Shown piece after piece: positions 1 to 11,790 of a stretch of 64,000 nucleotides of DNA. Origin of the DNA: Phragmites australis (lineage: Eukaryota; Streptophyta; Magnoliopsida; Poales; Poaceae); assembly GCF_958298935.1 (NCBI RefSeq), contig NC_084940.1:5548001-5612000 (forward strand), read 5' to 3'. The position numbers and the translations under genes are program-made. Within the stretch, counting starts at the first letter, position 1. Each line of letters opens with the position of its first letter. The notes beneath the pieces are model-generated. The model saw nothing but the letters and a program-made list of their open reading frames with translations. It searched no databases and was not told the DNA's origin.

Positions 1-560
1 ATGTTTTTCAATGGCAGCGAGAGAATTCTCCCATGAAGAAACCTCAGGCCCTTGGTGGACGCACGACCGTGAGATCGATCCTGATGGCCACATATATTTA
101 CTGCCCGTACATACGCATGTCTGTGGAGAGCACGTATAGCAGCTAGCAAACGATGTGGTGTAACCGCACCTAGGTGACACATGGCTTGGGGATGGTACCA
201 CGTAGCTTTAGTAAGGACAATCTCAATGCTTTGTTTTTAGTGATATTTAAGAGAAAAGAGATTAAGAAATTAATGGTAAAAAACAATTTTTAATTTATAT
301 ATGTATTTTGCTATTTTTTAATATTTTCTAAAGTAATTTATTGTCTTACAATCATCTAGGATTGGTCAAAAAGCTAGTTTTTTCTATAAGAAACAAGCAC
401 CTTCTCTTTCATGTTTAAATTACTTACTACCCTATCTTTTTTTTGTTAGATAGGCACCTCATTAATTTCTAAGAAACTAGCGTTGAGAGTGACCTAATTG
501 ACTTCAGCCACCTCAACCAACTTCAAATAGGAATTAGATATGCTAACATGACAATGAAGT
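1..560. other. AT-rich intergenic sequence, nothing recognised
   Basis: No open reading frame of note, RNA gene or repeat boundary was recognised here. The sequence is AT-rich and has no visible terminal repeats. Confidence 0.5.
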
Positions 561-1095
561 GGTCTATGAAGTTATCGTGTAGGCGTGTAGTTGAATGGAC
601 AAACGATGCGAAGTGAGGAGGCCGAAGGCCTAGTCTCGAGTCTCAAAGGGCTGGAGTCACCGGAGGTATCGATGACTCAAAGAGTCACTCAGCGAAGAGA
701 AGAAGGGCCCGAAGATCCACCGTCTCAATCGGAAGGACAAAGGCTAGCAAAGATGTCGGCAAAGAACGAAGGATCACTTGATGTGAGACAAATGGCTCGA
801 AGGGAATGAGGCTGAAGGAAAGGTTGAATGTAGCCAACCATGGCGCTAGAGGGCTAACCGACATGTATAACAGTAGACACGTGTCACATCCTTAGAAGAT
901 ACAACATGTAATAGTGTAGTGACAGAAATATCTCTAAAATATTCAAAGAACATTTTAGGGAACATCAGTATTAATATAATGTGAATTAGAGTGATTAGGA
1001 TATAGTTATAAATACGCTCATCCTATTAACATGATGGAATGAACATTTAATACACTACCAAATACTAATTCATTGGACTGTGATTGAGGTCCCTA
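560..1095 (+). repeat. LTR-like retrotransposon fragment (tentative)
   Basis: Seen: a purine-rich, GAAGG-containing stretch (about 600-830) is followed by an AT-rich stretch with a TATA-like ttataaata near 1008 and a short leader ending in ctaaca near 1096. This order resembles the U3-R-U5 plan of gypsy-type LTRs. No second LTR, target duplication or coding region was found, so the call is by resemblance only. The 72-codon frame at 591-809 has no recognisable domain. Confidence 0.3.
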
Positions 1096-1615
1096 ACACG
1101 GCTGCACCGGCATCTCCGGTCTCCAGTTACCGGCCTTGGCGCCCTGCGCCCCCTTTGTAGCTGGACCGCGTTGCGCCGCGTCGTCCTGGAAAGGGTCGCA
1201 TTGATGCTTGATAGTGTACGACCCCTCCCTCCTGCCCACACTCCGACGGATCCCCGCGCCGAATACGTATGTTTTAGGGGAGCCGCGCCGGCGTGGGTGC
1301 AACAACCAAAGCGCGCGGCAAGGCCAACGTCGCCACGACCATGAGACATGGGTGAGAGGATCTGCTACGTGCACGGCCTCGCTGAGTTGCCCGTCAGATT
1401 GACGGCCGTGGGCCAAAGCTGGGGTAGCCAGCGGCGCTGGTGCGGTGGGATCCCACACGACTGCCCACCCATTCTCCCTGGGGCAGTGAAGTTGAAGCAA
1501 CCCTGCACACGTCGGCATGTAGGCGCCAACGCTGCACCCGCTGTTCACGACCTCATCCGTGCAACGGTGCAAGTTTGGCAACGGGTATGTATTTGGATTC
1601 AAATGTCCTCTCTAT
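1096..1615. other. GC-rich non-coding stretch
   Basis: A GC-rich block upstream of the copia element is open in several frames on both strands, as expected from base composition. None of the translations shows a known domain. It may be internal sequence of the LTR-like fragment to its left, but I cannot show that. Confidence 0.35.
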
Positions 1616-1829
1616 TGTGAACAAACATTCCAGAGTGATCAATTAGCAAGATTAACTATCGTTTGTATTTAACAACCAAAGGGGCATCCATTCAAGAGCA
1701 ACTGACACACGAACAAACATGTTTATGTCCGTTGAACTCCTATATATATGTAAACACTGCTCATTAATTAGATATGATTTTTACTCTCTATCCACTCTTG
1801 ATTCTATCTGTCTCTCTAATATTAATACA
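1616..1829 (+). repeat. 5' LTR of the copia element
   Basis: Aligns over its whole length with 8152-8365. Shared blocks include the caattagcaagat, catccattcaa and gcaactgacaca segments and the shared end ctctctaatattaa. It begins TGTGAAC and ends AATACA. Confidence 0.88.
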
Positions 1830-3120
1830 TTATCAGACACTAGTTCACCACTAAGCAACATGAGTAGACCTCAACAAGCACCAACAGAGAGGCACGATGG
1901 CCTCTCCCAGATCACGGTAAGGGTGGATGCATAACCTTTGACTACTGGAGATGTTCTTCGCTGCTTGATGGCCTTGGATGTGGCAATCCTCCGTCACATC
2001 TCGCTGCACGGTCGCACCCAAAGCAATGGCCGTACATGTGCTTGTCGACACGCCCAAGCACGTGGTCGTCGTCGTTTTAGCCGCCACCACGGACCTTTAA
2101 GGGCTCCACCCGCTCCCGCAAACACTCCTACAGACATCCTTGCTATCAGATCATCGCCCACAATGGCAGCGCACAGAGGCGCTGTACCACACTTCCATGG
2201 CCCAACGACAGTGGTGTCCTCCTCCTCGGAGGATACAGAGGAGCGCATATGGATGTACTCCCCCGAGTACACCCTGCTTACCCCTCCATGGGACGATGCC
2301 GCACTTTCCACTGTAATGCACGTCATCCAGCCTTCATCGACACCCACTGGAGCCTTCACCGAGATGGCAACACTGGCTCTGGAGCCCTCCAATGTGACGA
2401 TTACATGCCGCAACTGGATCTTCAGGGTCCGTAGTGGTAGGAGTCTTCTTGGAGCAATGGTGAACTTCGGTCCATCCTCTTCTTCCCGAGGCATTGACCT
2501 TAACATACCGACCTAATCATCCTGCGTTGCGTAAGCCTTCATTGACTACAACTTTGAGGTCGAGGAGACACTCTCTGATGAGTCTTCAACCTCAGCCTCC
2601 ATGGACGTCGCGCCGTCCACCTTAGACAGAGGCACGAAGGCAATGCGCCATGGTTCCCCGACCTCGACTATCGGATCCACAGTGACTGCCCATACCATGA
2701 CAGGCCACTGCATCCTTCACCGATTCGCCACAGCGGCGGTCAATCGTCGTCCGGGCCTCCACCTGGGGTCGTGGGCCCCTATGGCCTCTGGCCTCCCCTT
2801 TGATGGCACCTAAGTGCACCTGAGCGTGCGCGCGTGCTTGGGGAAGAGGTTTCACGGCTCCTTTGATGTGCGTGTACGAGAGGTGAAAGGGGCGGCACAC
2901 CTCCTCGTCGGTGTCCTCACTGGCACCCATGCATTATCTTCTTGGATCCGGTGGTCGGGCCTCCATCCTAGCCGGCTTGCTGGCTCCCCAATGGCGGCTA
3001 GACACAAAACCAGGTTGATCAGCCTCCACCTTGGTCGACTCGGCTCCGACCCATCATCGATGGCTTGGCTCCGGCCAGTCAATAGAGGTTGCAACCCTAA
3101 CCGCTGGTCTCTTTAGTTTT
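1830..3120 (+). other. Unusual GC-rich leader region of the copia element
   Basis: Between the primer-binding site and gag lies GC-rich sequence that does not look like copia coding DNA. It starts with a short frame (1860-1934) interrupted by a stop, then continues as a 192-codon frame at 1938-2516 that ends in the residues GIDLNIPT. A further open stretch follows at 2600-3116. I recognise no domain. Possible explanations are captured host sequence, an extra lineage-specific frame, or an older insertion. The composition differs clearly from the AT-rich sequence on both sides. Confidence 0.4.
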
Positions 3121-3589
3121 ATATGGAGCAGGGGGAGGAGCCCACCTGGGCCTTAGGCCGAAAGGCCTAACGGGTCAGAGCCCAAGTTTTCTTAGCCCAT
3201 AGGTCGAGAACTCAAGTGGACTGACAATTATTCAATAAACCCCTTGAGTTTCTTCATATTTATAGCCAAGTTTGATATTTACTGTTTATAGTACTGTAAA
3301 ATTATATTATAGCCCCTGTCTTTAACTATAATTATGTTCAATACTGTTTTATGTTGTAAATATATCTTCTAGACCCTATTTTATCTGGAAATTTGTTATG
3401 TCCCATGTGTTTACCCTTGTGCATTCCCTATGACATACAATTATGTTTCTAACTTCGTTTTTGCAATTGAAATTCTATTTCTTGCAAAAAAACTTATTAA
3501 TGCAAATTTGTTATTACCTCTTTCACTTGATATAACACAATTTTTCAAAACTTTGGCATATTAGCCATACACTATTTAGTACTCTAATA

Positions 3590-4015
3590 CTATTGTGGGA
3601 TCTACACTATGTCAAACACATAGTGACTATCCTTAAAGTGCATACCCAATATCAAATTTGAAACCAAGATCTACACATTTTCAGATGATTACCTTAATTT
3701 ATATCTCATATTGGTCATACACAAGGTAGTACCTATGTACTAATGTGGGATCTACACTATGTTTACCACATAGTGACTATCCTCGACGTGTGTACCCAAT
3801 TTGAGTATGAATTAAAGAAGGTCTACACCAACTTTTGGTGATTACCTTCAAAGTGTTAACACAAGATTTGCATAACGCAAGGTAGTGGGATTCAAACCAT
3901 CTACTTCAGAGTTACATATTATGCCCGTATTATTGAAAGGTCTACACCATTTCGGGGACTACCTTCAATATGTTACCAACATAATTTGAGGTCTACATTA
4001 TGTAATTCAAGTATT
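3590..4015 (+). repeat. Degenerate tandem repeats in the copia leader
   Basis: A motif of the form gtgggatctacactatg, then cacatagtgactatcct, then a cccaat block occurs near 3595-3652 and again near 3745-3802, about 150 bp apart. Shorter relatives built on ggtctacacca followed by ctaccttcaa occur near 3828, 3939 and 3988. The array lies just upstream of gag, where leader or packaging sequences would be expected. No function can be shown. Confidence 0.6.
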
Positions 4016-4119
4016 AACTTGACTTTACAATTTTTGCATTATTACAACATTACTATGATTCTTTAATTTACCCAAAGTGTAAATTCATGCAATCATCGGT
4101 CAATATGTAGGACAAAAAT

Positions 4120-7100
4120 GTCAAGCATCGAGTTCGACAAACTCGAGTTAGATGGAAAAAACTATCTAACATGGGAAATAAACATGAAGATAAGCATATC
4201 ATCCCGCGGACTCATAAAGGCAATTAATCCTCCTCAAGAGGGATATATATAGGGGGACAATCCATATAAGAGAAAATGTGCTTAGTGGATAGCTGTGCCA
4301 CTAACTCTATATTAAGCAAGACTAAATATTTCCGAACTCTTAAAAAGAGTAAAGAAAATATTTTGACAATCGTGGGATACAATGCTATGATTGTTGGCTC
4401 TGGTCGCGGCATAATCACTCTCCTTATGGGTACTCAAATTATAATCGATGATGTAATATTGTATCCTGATTCAATACGTACCCTACTAAGTTATAGAGAT
4501 ATCCGTCAAAATGGTCTTCATATCGAAACCCATGATGACAACAAAGAGGAATATATCCTCATTACCAAAAAATAACGGATATGCCAAATAAATACTAGAG
4601 AAAATTTCCTCTTTATCTTCAGGATTGTACTAACATACAACAAACACGTACCACATGTTGCTTATAAGATAATTTTTCATAATATTGATACATTCCAAAT
4701 ATGGCCTGATCGCCTTGGTCACCCTGGTATCGGGATGATGCGAAAATTTATCAGTAATTCAATTGGTCATGGCATAAATATTGCCAAATTTCCACAATCT
4801 TTGGATTTTGTGTGCACTGCATGTGCCACAGGAAAATTGATTTTAATACCCTCTTATCTTAAAATTAGAGCTGAATCACTTAAATTCCTTGAACGCATTC
4901 AAGACGATATTTGTGATCCTATCCGACCTTTAACATGACCGTTCAGGTACTTCATAGTTCTCATTGATGCATCTACATGATGTTCACATGTGTGCCTTTT
5001 GTCCACATGAAATCATACTTTTGCTAAAATAATTGTTCAAATTATTAAATTACAAGCACATTATTTTGAACATAAGATACAATCCATTTGAATGGATAAT
5101 GTGGTTGAATTCATGTCTCGTGCTTTCAATGATTATTGTTAGGATCTAGGAATTCAAGTCTAGCACTCAGTATCATACGTCCATACTCAAAATGGTTTGG
5201 TCGAATCTCTCATCAAGAGAGTTAAGCTCATTGCACGACCATCATTACATAATTACAACCTACCAACTTTATATTGGGGTCATGTAATCTTACACGATAT
5301 TGACTTAATTCAATTACGACCAACTGCATATCACACAGCTTCCCCACTGTAGTTAGTACATGAAAATCCTCCTAGCATTTTTCATACGCGAGAGTTTGGT
5401 TGCACTGTATACGTACTGATCTCACCACCGCATTATACATCAATGAGTTACACCGAAAATTAGGGATCTATGTGGAGTATAGCTCTTCGTCAATCATAAA
5501 ATACCTCGACCTCCTCACAGGGGACCTATTTGATGATGAGCATTTCTTGACATTATGGGGGATTTCAAGTACCAGAAAAAATACTAGAAAATCAATTGGA
5601 ATTCCACAGATATTTTCTCCTCAGATCCATGTACTCAGGAATATGAACTCTAAGTTCAGAGAATCATAATATGCAAAATATTGTAAATAACCTGCCAGAT
5701 GCATTTACTGATAACAAATGTGTCACTAAATCCTATATTCCTGCTATGAATGTGCCGAAAAGAGTGGAGGTACCAAATAAAATTACTCAACTCCCAAATC
5801 AAAATAAGAGAGGGAGAAATATGACCACAAAGGATAAAGCTTCTTGCAAGCTACAATGAAAACAGAGGAATCCCTCCTCAAAAATAATAAATACAAATCA
5901 ACATTAAGTTGAACGACACTCAAGGCCTATGGATACTATACATCCAGTGCATGTTCAAGATCCACATCCTAGCTCAACTATACACACAAATACTGATGCT
6001 GGGGTATTAGAACACCTATACTCTATCGTAATGGGAAATCATGATGAGTCAGAAAGGGTAGATAAAATTTTCATCAATTATATTGATTTTGGAGAATCAT
6101 TTGACAGAAATACTACAATTATCAGCACATACTTCTCAAAGATTGCAAATGACGTTCTTAATGATACAGATCCCAAAACCATGGCAGAGTGCCGTAAGCG
6201 CTCGGACTGGACATAATGAAAGGATGCAATCCAGACAGAATTGCAATCGCTCTCCAAAAGAGAGGTATTCACATTAGTAATATATACTCTTCGAAACATT
6301 TGCCCTATGGGATACAAGTAGGTTTTCATCTGTAAACGGAATGAAAACAATGATGTGGTGAGATATAAAGCAAGACTTGTAGCACAAGGGTTCACACAGA
6401 GACCCGGTATTGATTTCAATGAGACTTATTCTCCAGTAAATAATAGAATCATGTTCCGATATCTAATTTCATTAGCAGTTCAAAATCATCTATCTATTTA
6501 GTTGATGGATGTAGTGATCGCATATCTAGATGGGTCACTTAATTCAGACATATATACGAAAGTCCTTAAAGGACTAAACATTCGAAATCCAAACACAAAC
6601 CGCAGCATGTATTGTGTAAAGTTTAGAAAGTCATTATATGACTTAAAACAATCAGTAAGAATGTGGTATAACCGACTAAAAGAGTTCCTTTTAAAAAAAA
6701 GTACTCCAACAATGATGATTGCCTATGTGTCTTCATAAATAAGCCCGCAACATGATTTTGTATTATCTCTGCCTATGTTGATGATATGAATATCATCAAA
6801 AATACAGAAGATATAGATGAAACATACAATCATCTAAAGACGGAATTTGAAATGAAGGATTTGGGTAAAACCAAATTTTGATGGGGTATACAACTCGAGC
6901 ATATTCCTTCAAAAATTCTAGTACACCGCATATACCTAGAAAATATTAAAGAAATTCAATATGGACAAATCATATCCATCCAAGACTCCCATGGTTGTTC
7001 GATTTGGAGAAAGATCTATTTAGACTACGTGAGGAGGAGAAGACATACTCGGACCCGAGGTTCCTTATCTCAGTGCCCTTGAAGCACTTATGTATCTTGC

Positions 7101-7785
7101 AAATTGTACCAGGACTGATATTGTATTTACAGTGAACTTACTAGCTAGGCATAACGCTGCTCCAACTAAACGCTAGTGGGCGAAAGTCAAGAATATCTTT
7201 CAATATCTTCAAGGCACTATAGATCTTGGTCTTTTCTTTAAACAAAATAAGATATGAATATGGTTGGTTACACTGATGCTGGCTACTTATCATATTCCTA
7301 CAATACCGGATCACAGACATGCTTTGTATTCTTACACAATGGAACAACCATTTTATAAAAGTCTTCAAAATAGACTCTAGGGGCTCAATCCACAAATTAT
7401 TCTAAAATAATTGTATTATATAAAGCATTACGTGAATACTTATGGCTTCGCAGAATGATAAACCACATATAATAATCATGTGATATTGGTTCTATCGAAT
7501 CACCAATAATTATCCATAAAGATAATTCTATATGTATTGCTCAAATATAAAGGTTATATAAAAAGTAATATAACTAAATATAATGCTCCTAAAATATCAT
7601 ATCCTCATGAATTGCAAAATAATAGGGAGATAGAAATCTTAGAAATTAAATCATATGATTATATCGCTGATTTATTCACTAAGTCCTTACGAACTCCTAC
7701 ATTCTAAAAATATGTTCATGGAATTGGTATGCGACGGCTACGAGATTTGCAAGGTTCAGAGGAGCTAATCCTTGAATAATAACAC
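4120..7785 (+). pseudogene. Copia gag-pol polyprotein remnant
   Basis: Fragments appear in copia order. The gag N-terminus lies near 4120-4240 (FDKLELDGKNYLTWEIN). The protease active-site region is near 4276 (LVDSCATNSIL, where intact copies usually have DSGA or similar). The pre-integrase HPG motif is near 4720. Integrase core pieces lie at 4900-5400 (including HTQNGLVES). Reverse transcriptase spans 6300-6900, with [14 protein letters not shown] near 6358 and the catalytic YVDD near 6775. The RNase H end lies at 7620-7780, with ADLFTKSL then GIGMRRLRDL. Many stops and frameshifts interrupt it, so it cannot make a working polyprotein. Confidence 0.9.
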
Positions 7786-8141
7786 ATTCTTTTCCTTTAT
7801 AAAATTTTCCTATATGATTTTTTATATAAGATTTAAATAAGATAATATCTACTTTATTCAGCTATTTTTTCAAGTAGTTTTCAGAGATTCTAATATGATC
7901 AAAAGATCATAATTATTACTCTAAGTTCACCAATAAGTTTTATCCTTCTAGGTTTCTTATATGAGCTTACAATAAGACAATATATGATATATAATATATC
8001 ATTTTCTTCTTATATTTTTTCATTGATTTTAACAAAGTTTTAATGGCATATCCACGTATCAAATACTTATTTTCTTCTTATATTTTTTTATAGAGTTTTA
8101 GAGAAATTTTTAACAAAAATTTTATATTATAAATAATAGAT

Positions 8142-8151
8142 CAAGAGAGAG
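8142..8151 (+). other. Polypurine tract of the copia element
   Basis: A run of purines (aagagagag) abuts the TG start of the right LTR, as expected for the plus-strand primer site. It supports the LTR boundary at 8152. Confidence 0.7.
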
Positions 8152-8365
8152 TGTTACGAACGGACATTCCAAAGTACTCAATTAGCAAGATCAATTACCG
8201 TTTGCAGTTAGAGACATCCATTCAAAAGCAACTGACACATAAACAGACATGTTTATATCCATTAAACTCACACACACACATATATATATATATAAACACT
8301 ATTTATTAATTATATATGATTTTCATATCATGTCCGCTCTTGATTCTGTCTCTCTAATATTAACA
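8152..8365 (+). repeat. 3' LTR of the copia element
   Basis: Pairs with 1616-1829. It carries a CA/TA microsatellite at about 8270-8294 that is much shorter in the left copy. It starts TGTTACG and ends TTAACA. Confidence 0.88.
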
Positions 8366-8532
8366 AGACAATAATGAGAAATTTGGATGCCGAACAGACT
8401 CCAGAACCACGCTCGTTTTTTTGGACGGGTCAGATTTGGAGCACTACTACTTAGATCGAAATACAATCCTTGATTCGCAATTTGGGTGGAGGTGATCTTG
8501 ATCCGAAATCTCGAATCGTGGTACCGTAGAAC

Positions 8533-9160
8533 TAGGGCTGGAAACGAGTCGAACCGAGCTTGGCTCGGCTCGGCTCGTAGAAGCTTGGTGAAATGTAGGC
8601 TCGGCTCGGCTCGGTTGCTGGCTCGAGTCGGCTCGCGAGCCTTCCAGACCATCAGGCATCAATACAGAACAGAAGCTCGAAAACACCTCATACGCAAATA
8701 GGAAACACACGATAACAACAACTATTAGATTTATTTATATACATTCATGTATGAGTCATAAAATATAGCTCAAGCTCACACCAGGTGGTCTCAGACTTAC
8801 TGCGATTTTGCAGTCTTCATCACCACGCCCAGCTATATGCCTATATAGCTCTGCATTACATCCATTATGAGGCCTAGCTATGAATAAGCAGGGTATCAAA
8901 TCAATAGAGCAAAAATATACACACATGCACAGTATACAACTAAATAGACTGATGTTAAGGTGTTGAACTACTGGACCAGGTATGTCAACAGTTCATGACT
9001 CGGTTTGGCTCACAAACAACTCGCGAGTTAACTCGGCTCGACTCGGTTCATAAAGTGAGCCAACGGTGTGGTTCGAACTCAACTTGTTTAGACAACGAAC
9101 CGAACCTCACGAATCAAAACTAGCTGTGAGCTGCGAGCTGCGAGCTTTTTTCCAACCCTA
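8533..9160. mobile_element. hAT-like non-autonomous element upstream of the AHL gene
   Basis: The ends are near-perfect inverted repeats: TAGGGCTGGAAA at 8533 and TTTCCAACCCTA at 9149-9160. The flanks cgtagaac and tttagaac agree at six of eight positions, consistent with an 8-bp hAT target duplication. Both subterminal regions are packed with GCTCG or CGAGC motifs (8545-8640 and 9010-9150), the kind of repeated site hAT transposases bind. No transposase frame is present. It ends about 380 bp upstream of the AHL start codon. Confidence 0.75.
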
Positions 9161-9539
9161 TTTAGAACCCTGCCTCGCTTGTAGTATCTACGGAGTCCGG
9201 ACTCCGGTTGGGGTGGGGCAAAAAGAGAGCAGCCGTAGAAAGACAAAAGGATAAAAGGATCACCTCGCCGTCACTCTCACTAACAGCAGCAAGCACCGCC
9301 TACTCTTCCTTAGGCTCATCCTGTCCTGTTCCTGCTACTATTCCTGCTGTCATCTGATCATCTTCTCTCCCATCACTTTCTTATCCCGCCGCTTCCAAAG
9401 CCTAGAGAGCTCTCTCCCGTCGGCGTCGCTAAACTCGCAGCCACCATAGCCACTTGCCGCCGACCTCGTTCGTCACAAGAGCTCGTTCGCAGTCGCCTAG
9501 CTTGTGAGTTGCGACCGAGCTCTAGTGGCCTTGCACTCC
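9161..9539 (+). promoter_or_regulatory. Promoter-proximal region and 5' leader of the AHL gene
   Basis: A TATA-like ataaaa lies at 9251-9256. It is followed by a pyrimidine-rich stretch (9265-9420) typical of plant 5' leaders, leading to the ATG at 9540. The transcription start is inferred, not seen. Confidence 0.4.
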
Positions 9540-10556
9540 ATGTCATTTGGCAAGAGAGACATGAGCCAGGAGAACCTGCACCAAGACCGCAAGGACGTGA
9601 CGCCCATCCACTTCAGGACGCCGACGCCGCCGCTGCAGCAGCCGCAGCATGGCGGCCACGGTGAGCACCAGCATCAGCAGCTGGAGTGCTTCTCTGATGA
9701 GGTGGACAGCCGCGCGAGCGCCGAGCTGAAGGATCCCGCGAGTGCCGGGACCCTGGTGGTCTCCAGCGGCGGCGACGGGGCGAGCATCGAGGTGGCCAAG
9801 AAGCGGAGGGGGCGGCCGCCGGGGTCCAAGAACAAGCCGAAGCCGCCCGTGGTGATCACGCGGGAGGCGGAGCCCGCGGCGGCGATGCGGCCGCACGTGA
9901 TCGAGATACCCTGTGGCCGCGACGTCGCGGACGCGCTCGCGCGCTTCGCGACCCGCCGCAATCTCGGGATCTGCGTGCTCGCTGGCACGGGCGCCGTCGC
10001 CAACGTCTCGCTCCGCCACCCTACCCCCGGCGTCCTTTGCGCGACGCCCGCCGCCGTCGTCTTCCACGGGCAGTACGAGATCCTCTCCATCTCTGCCACG
10101 TTCCTTCCCCCGGCCATGTCTGCCGTGGCGCCGCAGGCCGCCGGCGGCGTCTCCATCTCGCTCGCCGGCCCGCACGGCCAGATCATCGGCGGCACCGTGA
10201 CGGGCCCGCTCTACGCCGCGACCACCGTCGTGGTCGTCGCCGCCGCCTTCACCAACCCCACCTTCCACCGCCTCCCCGCGGACGACGACGCGTCGGTGTC
10301 CGTCTCGGTCTCCTTCTCCGCCGGCAGCGGCGACGCCGCGGACGAGCACCGCGGCCATCAGCAGCACCAACCTGAGCCGCCGCAAGAACAGCGCCACGTC
10401 GTGCAACGGCAGCCCGCGCCGCATCTCGCCGCGTCCGCCTCGGTCGCGCAGCCTTGCGGTCCGGTGCCCATCTTCGCTTGCTACCCGCCGCCGCCCCAAG
10501 AAGTGATGTGGCCGCCGGTGGCTCGTGCGCCGCACCCGCCGCCGCCACCGTACTGA
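9540..10556 (+). CDS. AT-hook motif nuclear-localized (AHL) protein with PPC/DUF296 domain
   Basis: Encodes about 338 residues in one exon. AHL proteins are plant nuclear factors that bind AT-rich DNA in the minor groove through the AT-hook. They form homo- and heterotrimers through the PPC domain and recruit other nuclear factors to control growth and development. Seen: a Gln/His-rich N-terminus, an AT-hook (KKRRGRPPGSKNKP, about residues 87-100, core RGRP), then a PPC domain at about 117-246 containing the conserved LAGTGAVANVSLR and FHGQYEILS segments. A low-complexity His/Gln/Pro tail ends in RAPHPPPPPY, like clade A members. The frame is open upstream to a GTG at 9504, but the first ATG, at 9540, is the natural plant start. 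Single-exon structure and one AT-hook suit clade A. The family is certain; the specific role is unknown. Confidence 0.93.
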   Translation: MSFGKRDMSQENLHQDRKDVTPIHFRTPTPPLQQPQHGGHGEHQHQQLECFSDEVDSRASAELKDPASAGTLVVSSGGDGASIEVAKKRRGRPPGSKNKPKPPVVITREAEPAAAMRPHVIEIPCGRDVADALARFATRRNLGICVLAGTGAVANVSLRHPTPGVLCATPAAVVFHGQYEILSISATFLPPAMSAVAPQAAGGVSISLAGPHGQIIGGTVTGPLYAATTVVVVAAAFTNPTFHRLPADDDASVSVSVSFSAGSGDAADEHRGHQQHQPEPPQEQRHVVQRQPAPHLAASASVAQPCGPVPIFACYPPPPQEVMWPPVARAPHPPPPPY

Positions 10557-10807
10557 TCGCACGCCCGGTGATCAATAACTGGTACGCGTTTACCGCAGCT
10601 TTCGCATCATGTAAGGTTACTGAATGTGACGATGCGCGCTTCGGCGCTATATCTACTTCGACCTTAGCATTTAGGGTTTAACTTGATCTCTTTCTTTTGG
10701 TCTTGTGATGATACTGTCATTGATCTGTATTGCAAGAAGCTAGCACACACTGCTACCTTTTCTTTCTCTGTTGCATGCACATCTCAAACTAAACGAACAA
10801 GTTATTA
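10557..10807 (+). other. AHL 3' flank and probable 3' UTR
   Basis: T-rich sequence follows the stop codon, with no coding signal. A poly(A) site is expected here, but no diagnostic signal can be picked with confidence. Confidence 0.4.
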
Positions 10808-11041
10808 CTCCGTTCATAAATACGCGATCTCCCATGCATATGCTTGACTACTTTTTTTTCTATTAGAATATATTTATAAAATCTATTAAATTTATGATAT
10901 TATAAAAATATTTATCAAGACAAATATACACACATGATATTAAGGTTTTCAAATTAAATATTGTAAAAACTATTGATAGTCAAAATTTTAAAAAATTAAC
11001 CAAATCTTTTCTAGAATACTATGTATTTATAACAGGATGGA
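10808..11041. mobile_element. Stowaway-like MITE
   Basis: The ends CTCCGTTCATAAATAC and (reverse complement of the right end) TCCATCCTGTTATAAATAC are imperfect inverted repeats of the Stowaway type, flanked by TA. The interior is AT-rich and non-coding. It closely resembles the MITE at 21798-22051, sharing an interior caaaattttaaaa segment and overall plan. Confidence 0.65.
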
Positions 11042-11537
11042 ATTAACCGAATCTGGTATGGAGAAGAACAGAAGATATTCGGAGTAGTTACTGAACCTTC
11101 GACTGCAGCTACTATTTGACGGTGCATTTGTGCAAAGATTAGCAATATAAAAACAGGCGCCTGCAAAATAGTAGCGCTACTATTAGCCAGGTGCATGAAC
11201 CGTACTCTATTATGGGAGAGGATAACATCTCAGAGGCAACCCGTTCTCTGGACTGGAGACATTGGCTCTCTTCCGCATGGGCCTTCAGCAGTGCTAGAAA
11301 AGTAGAAATGTTCTACCTAGAAACAATTGAACTTCCGTGATTTAGCACTGTTTGAAATGCAGAAATTTTTGTAGGAACAGTTTGATTTCGGCAAAAGCCA
11401 GAAAAAATACGAACGGGAACTACAAGGTCTCCCTTCGTGATTGTATGTAGAAAATCGAGCTGCCCCCAATCTTGGTGTGGCCTAGTCGCCCAGATATCTC
11501 TTGTCGTTGCTTGGCCCTCAGGCTGTAGCACACACCA
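11042..11537. other. Intergenic sequence, nothing recognised
   Basis: Short open frames on both strands, none with a recognisable domain. No repeat boundary was seen. Confidence 0.4.
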
Positions 11538-11540
11538 TAA

Positions 11541-11787
11541 GATCATCTTAACCATATTTTCTTTATTTTTGTTCACTTTTTATTCTACTCTTTGTTTGGA
11601 TTTTTTTTATTTTCTCTTATCTCTACTAGTTTTTCTTTGAAGATATTTATGAAAGGAAAGAAGAGAATCTCATTCTGAAGAGAATAATCTTAATAATCCT
11701 TTCATAAAAAAAACATAAAGGTAAATTGTTGAAGAAAAAAAAACAAAAATTTATTTATAAAGAGATTTTAGACGATTGGGAATGGTC
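11541..11787. mobile_element. Tourist-like MITE
   Basis: Flanked by TAA on both sides (11538-11540 and 11788-11790). The ends GATCATCTTAACC and GACCATTCCCAAT (right end reverse-complemented) are related inverted repeats differing mainly by transitions. It is about 247 bp, AT-rich and non-coding. The TAA target duplication points to the PIF/Harbinger group. Confidence 0.6.
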
Positions 11788-11790
11788 TAA

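Larger units (their letters stand above)
1616..8365 (+). mobile_element. Degenerate Ty1/copia LTR retrotransposon
   Basis: An old copia element of about 6.75 kb. Two direct LTRs of 214 bp each (1616-1829 and 8152-8365) start with TG and end with ACA, and by eye are roughly 80% identical. A degraded primer-binding site (tatcagacac, 1831-1840, resembling the plant initiator-Met tRNA site) follows the left LTR, and a polypurine tract precedes the right one. Between them run gag, protease, integrase, reverse transcriptase and RNase H in copia order, all broken by stops and frameshifts. The 5-bp flanks (tctat and agaca) do not match, so no target duplication survives. The distance from left LTR to gag, about 2.3 kb, is unusually long. 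Confidence 0.88.

Noticed and set aside
9504..9539. GTG-initiated extension of the AHL frame
   Set aside because: A GTG start is not expected for a plant nuclear gene when a good ATG follows 36 bases later; the added residues show no family similarity.
9543..10562. 339-codon minus-strand frame opposite the AHL gene
   Set aside because: Arginine-rich shadow of GC-rich coding DNA on the other strand; no domain.
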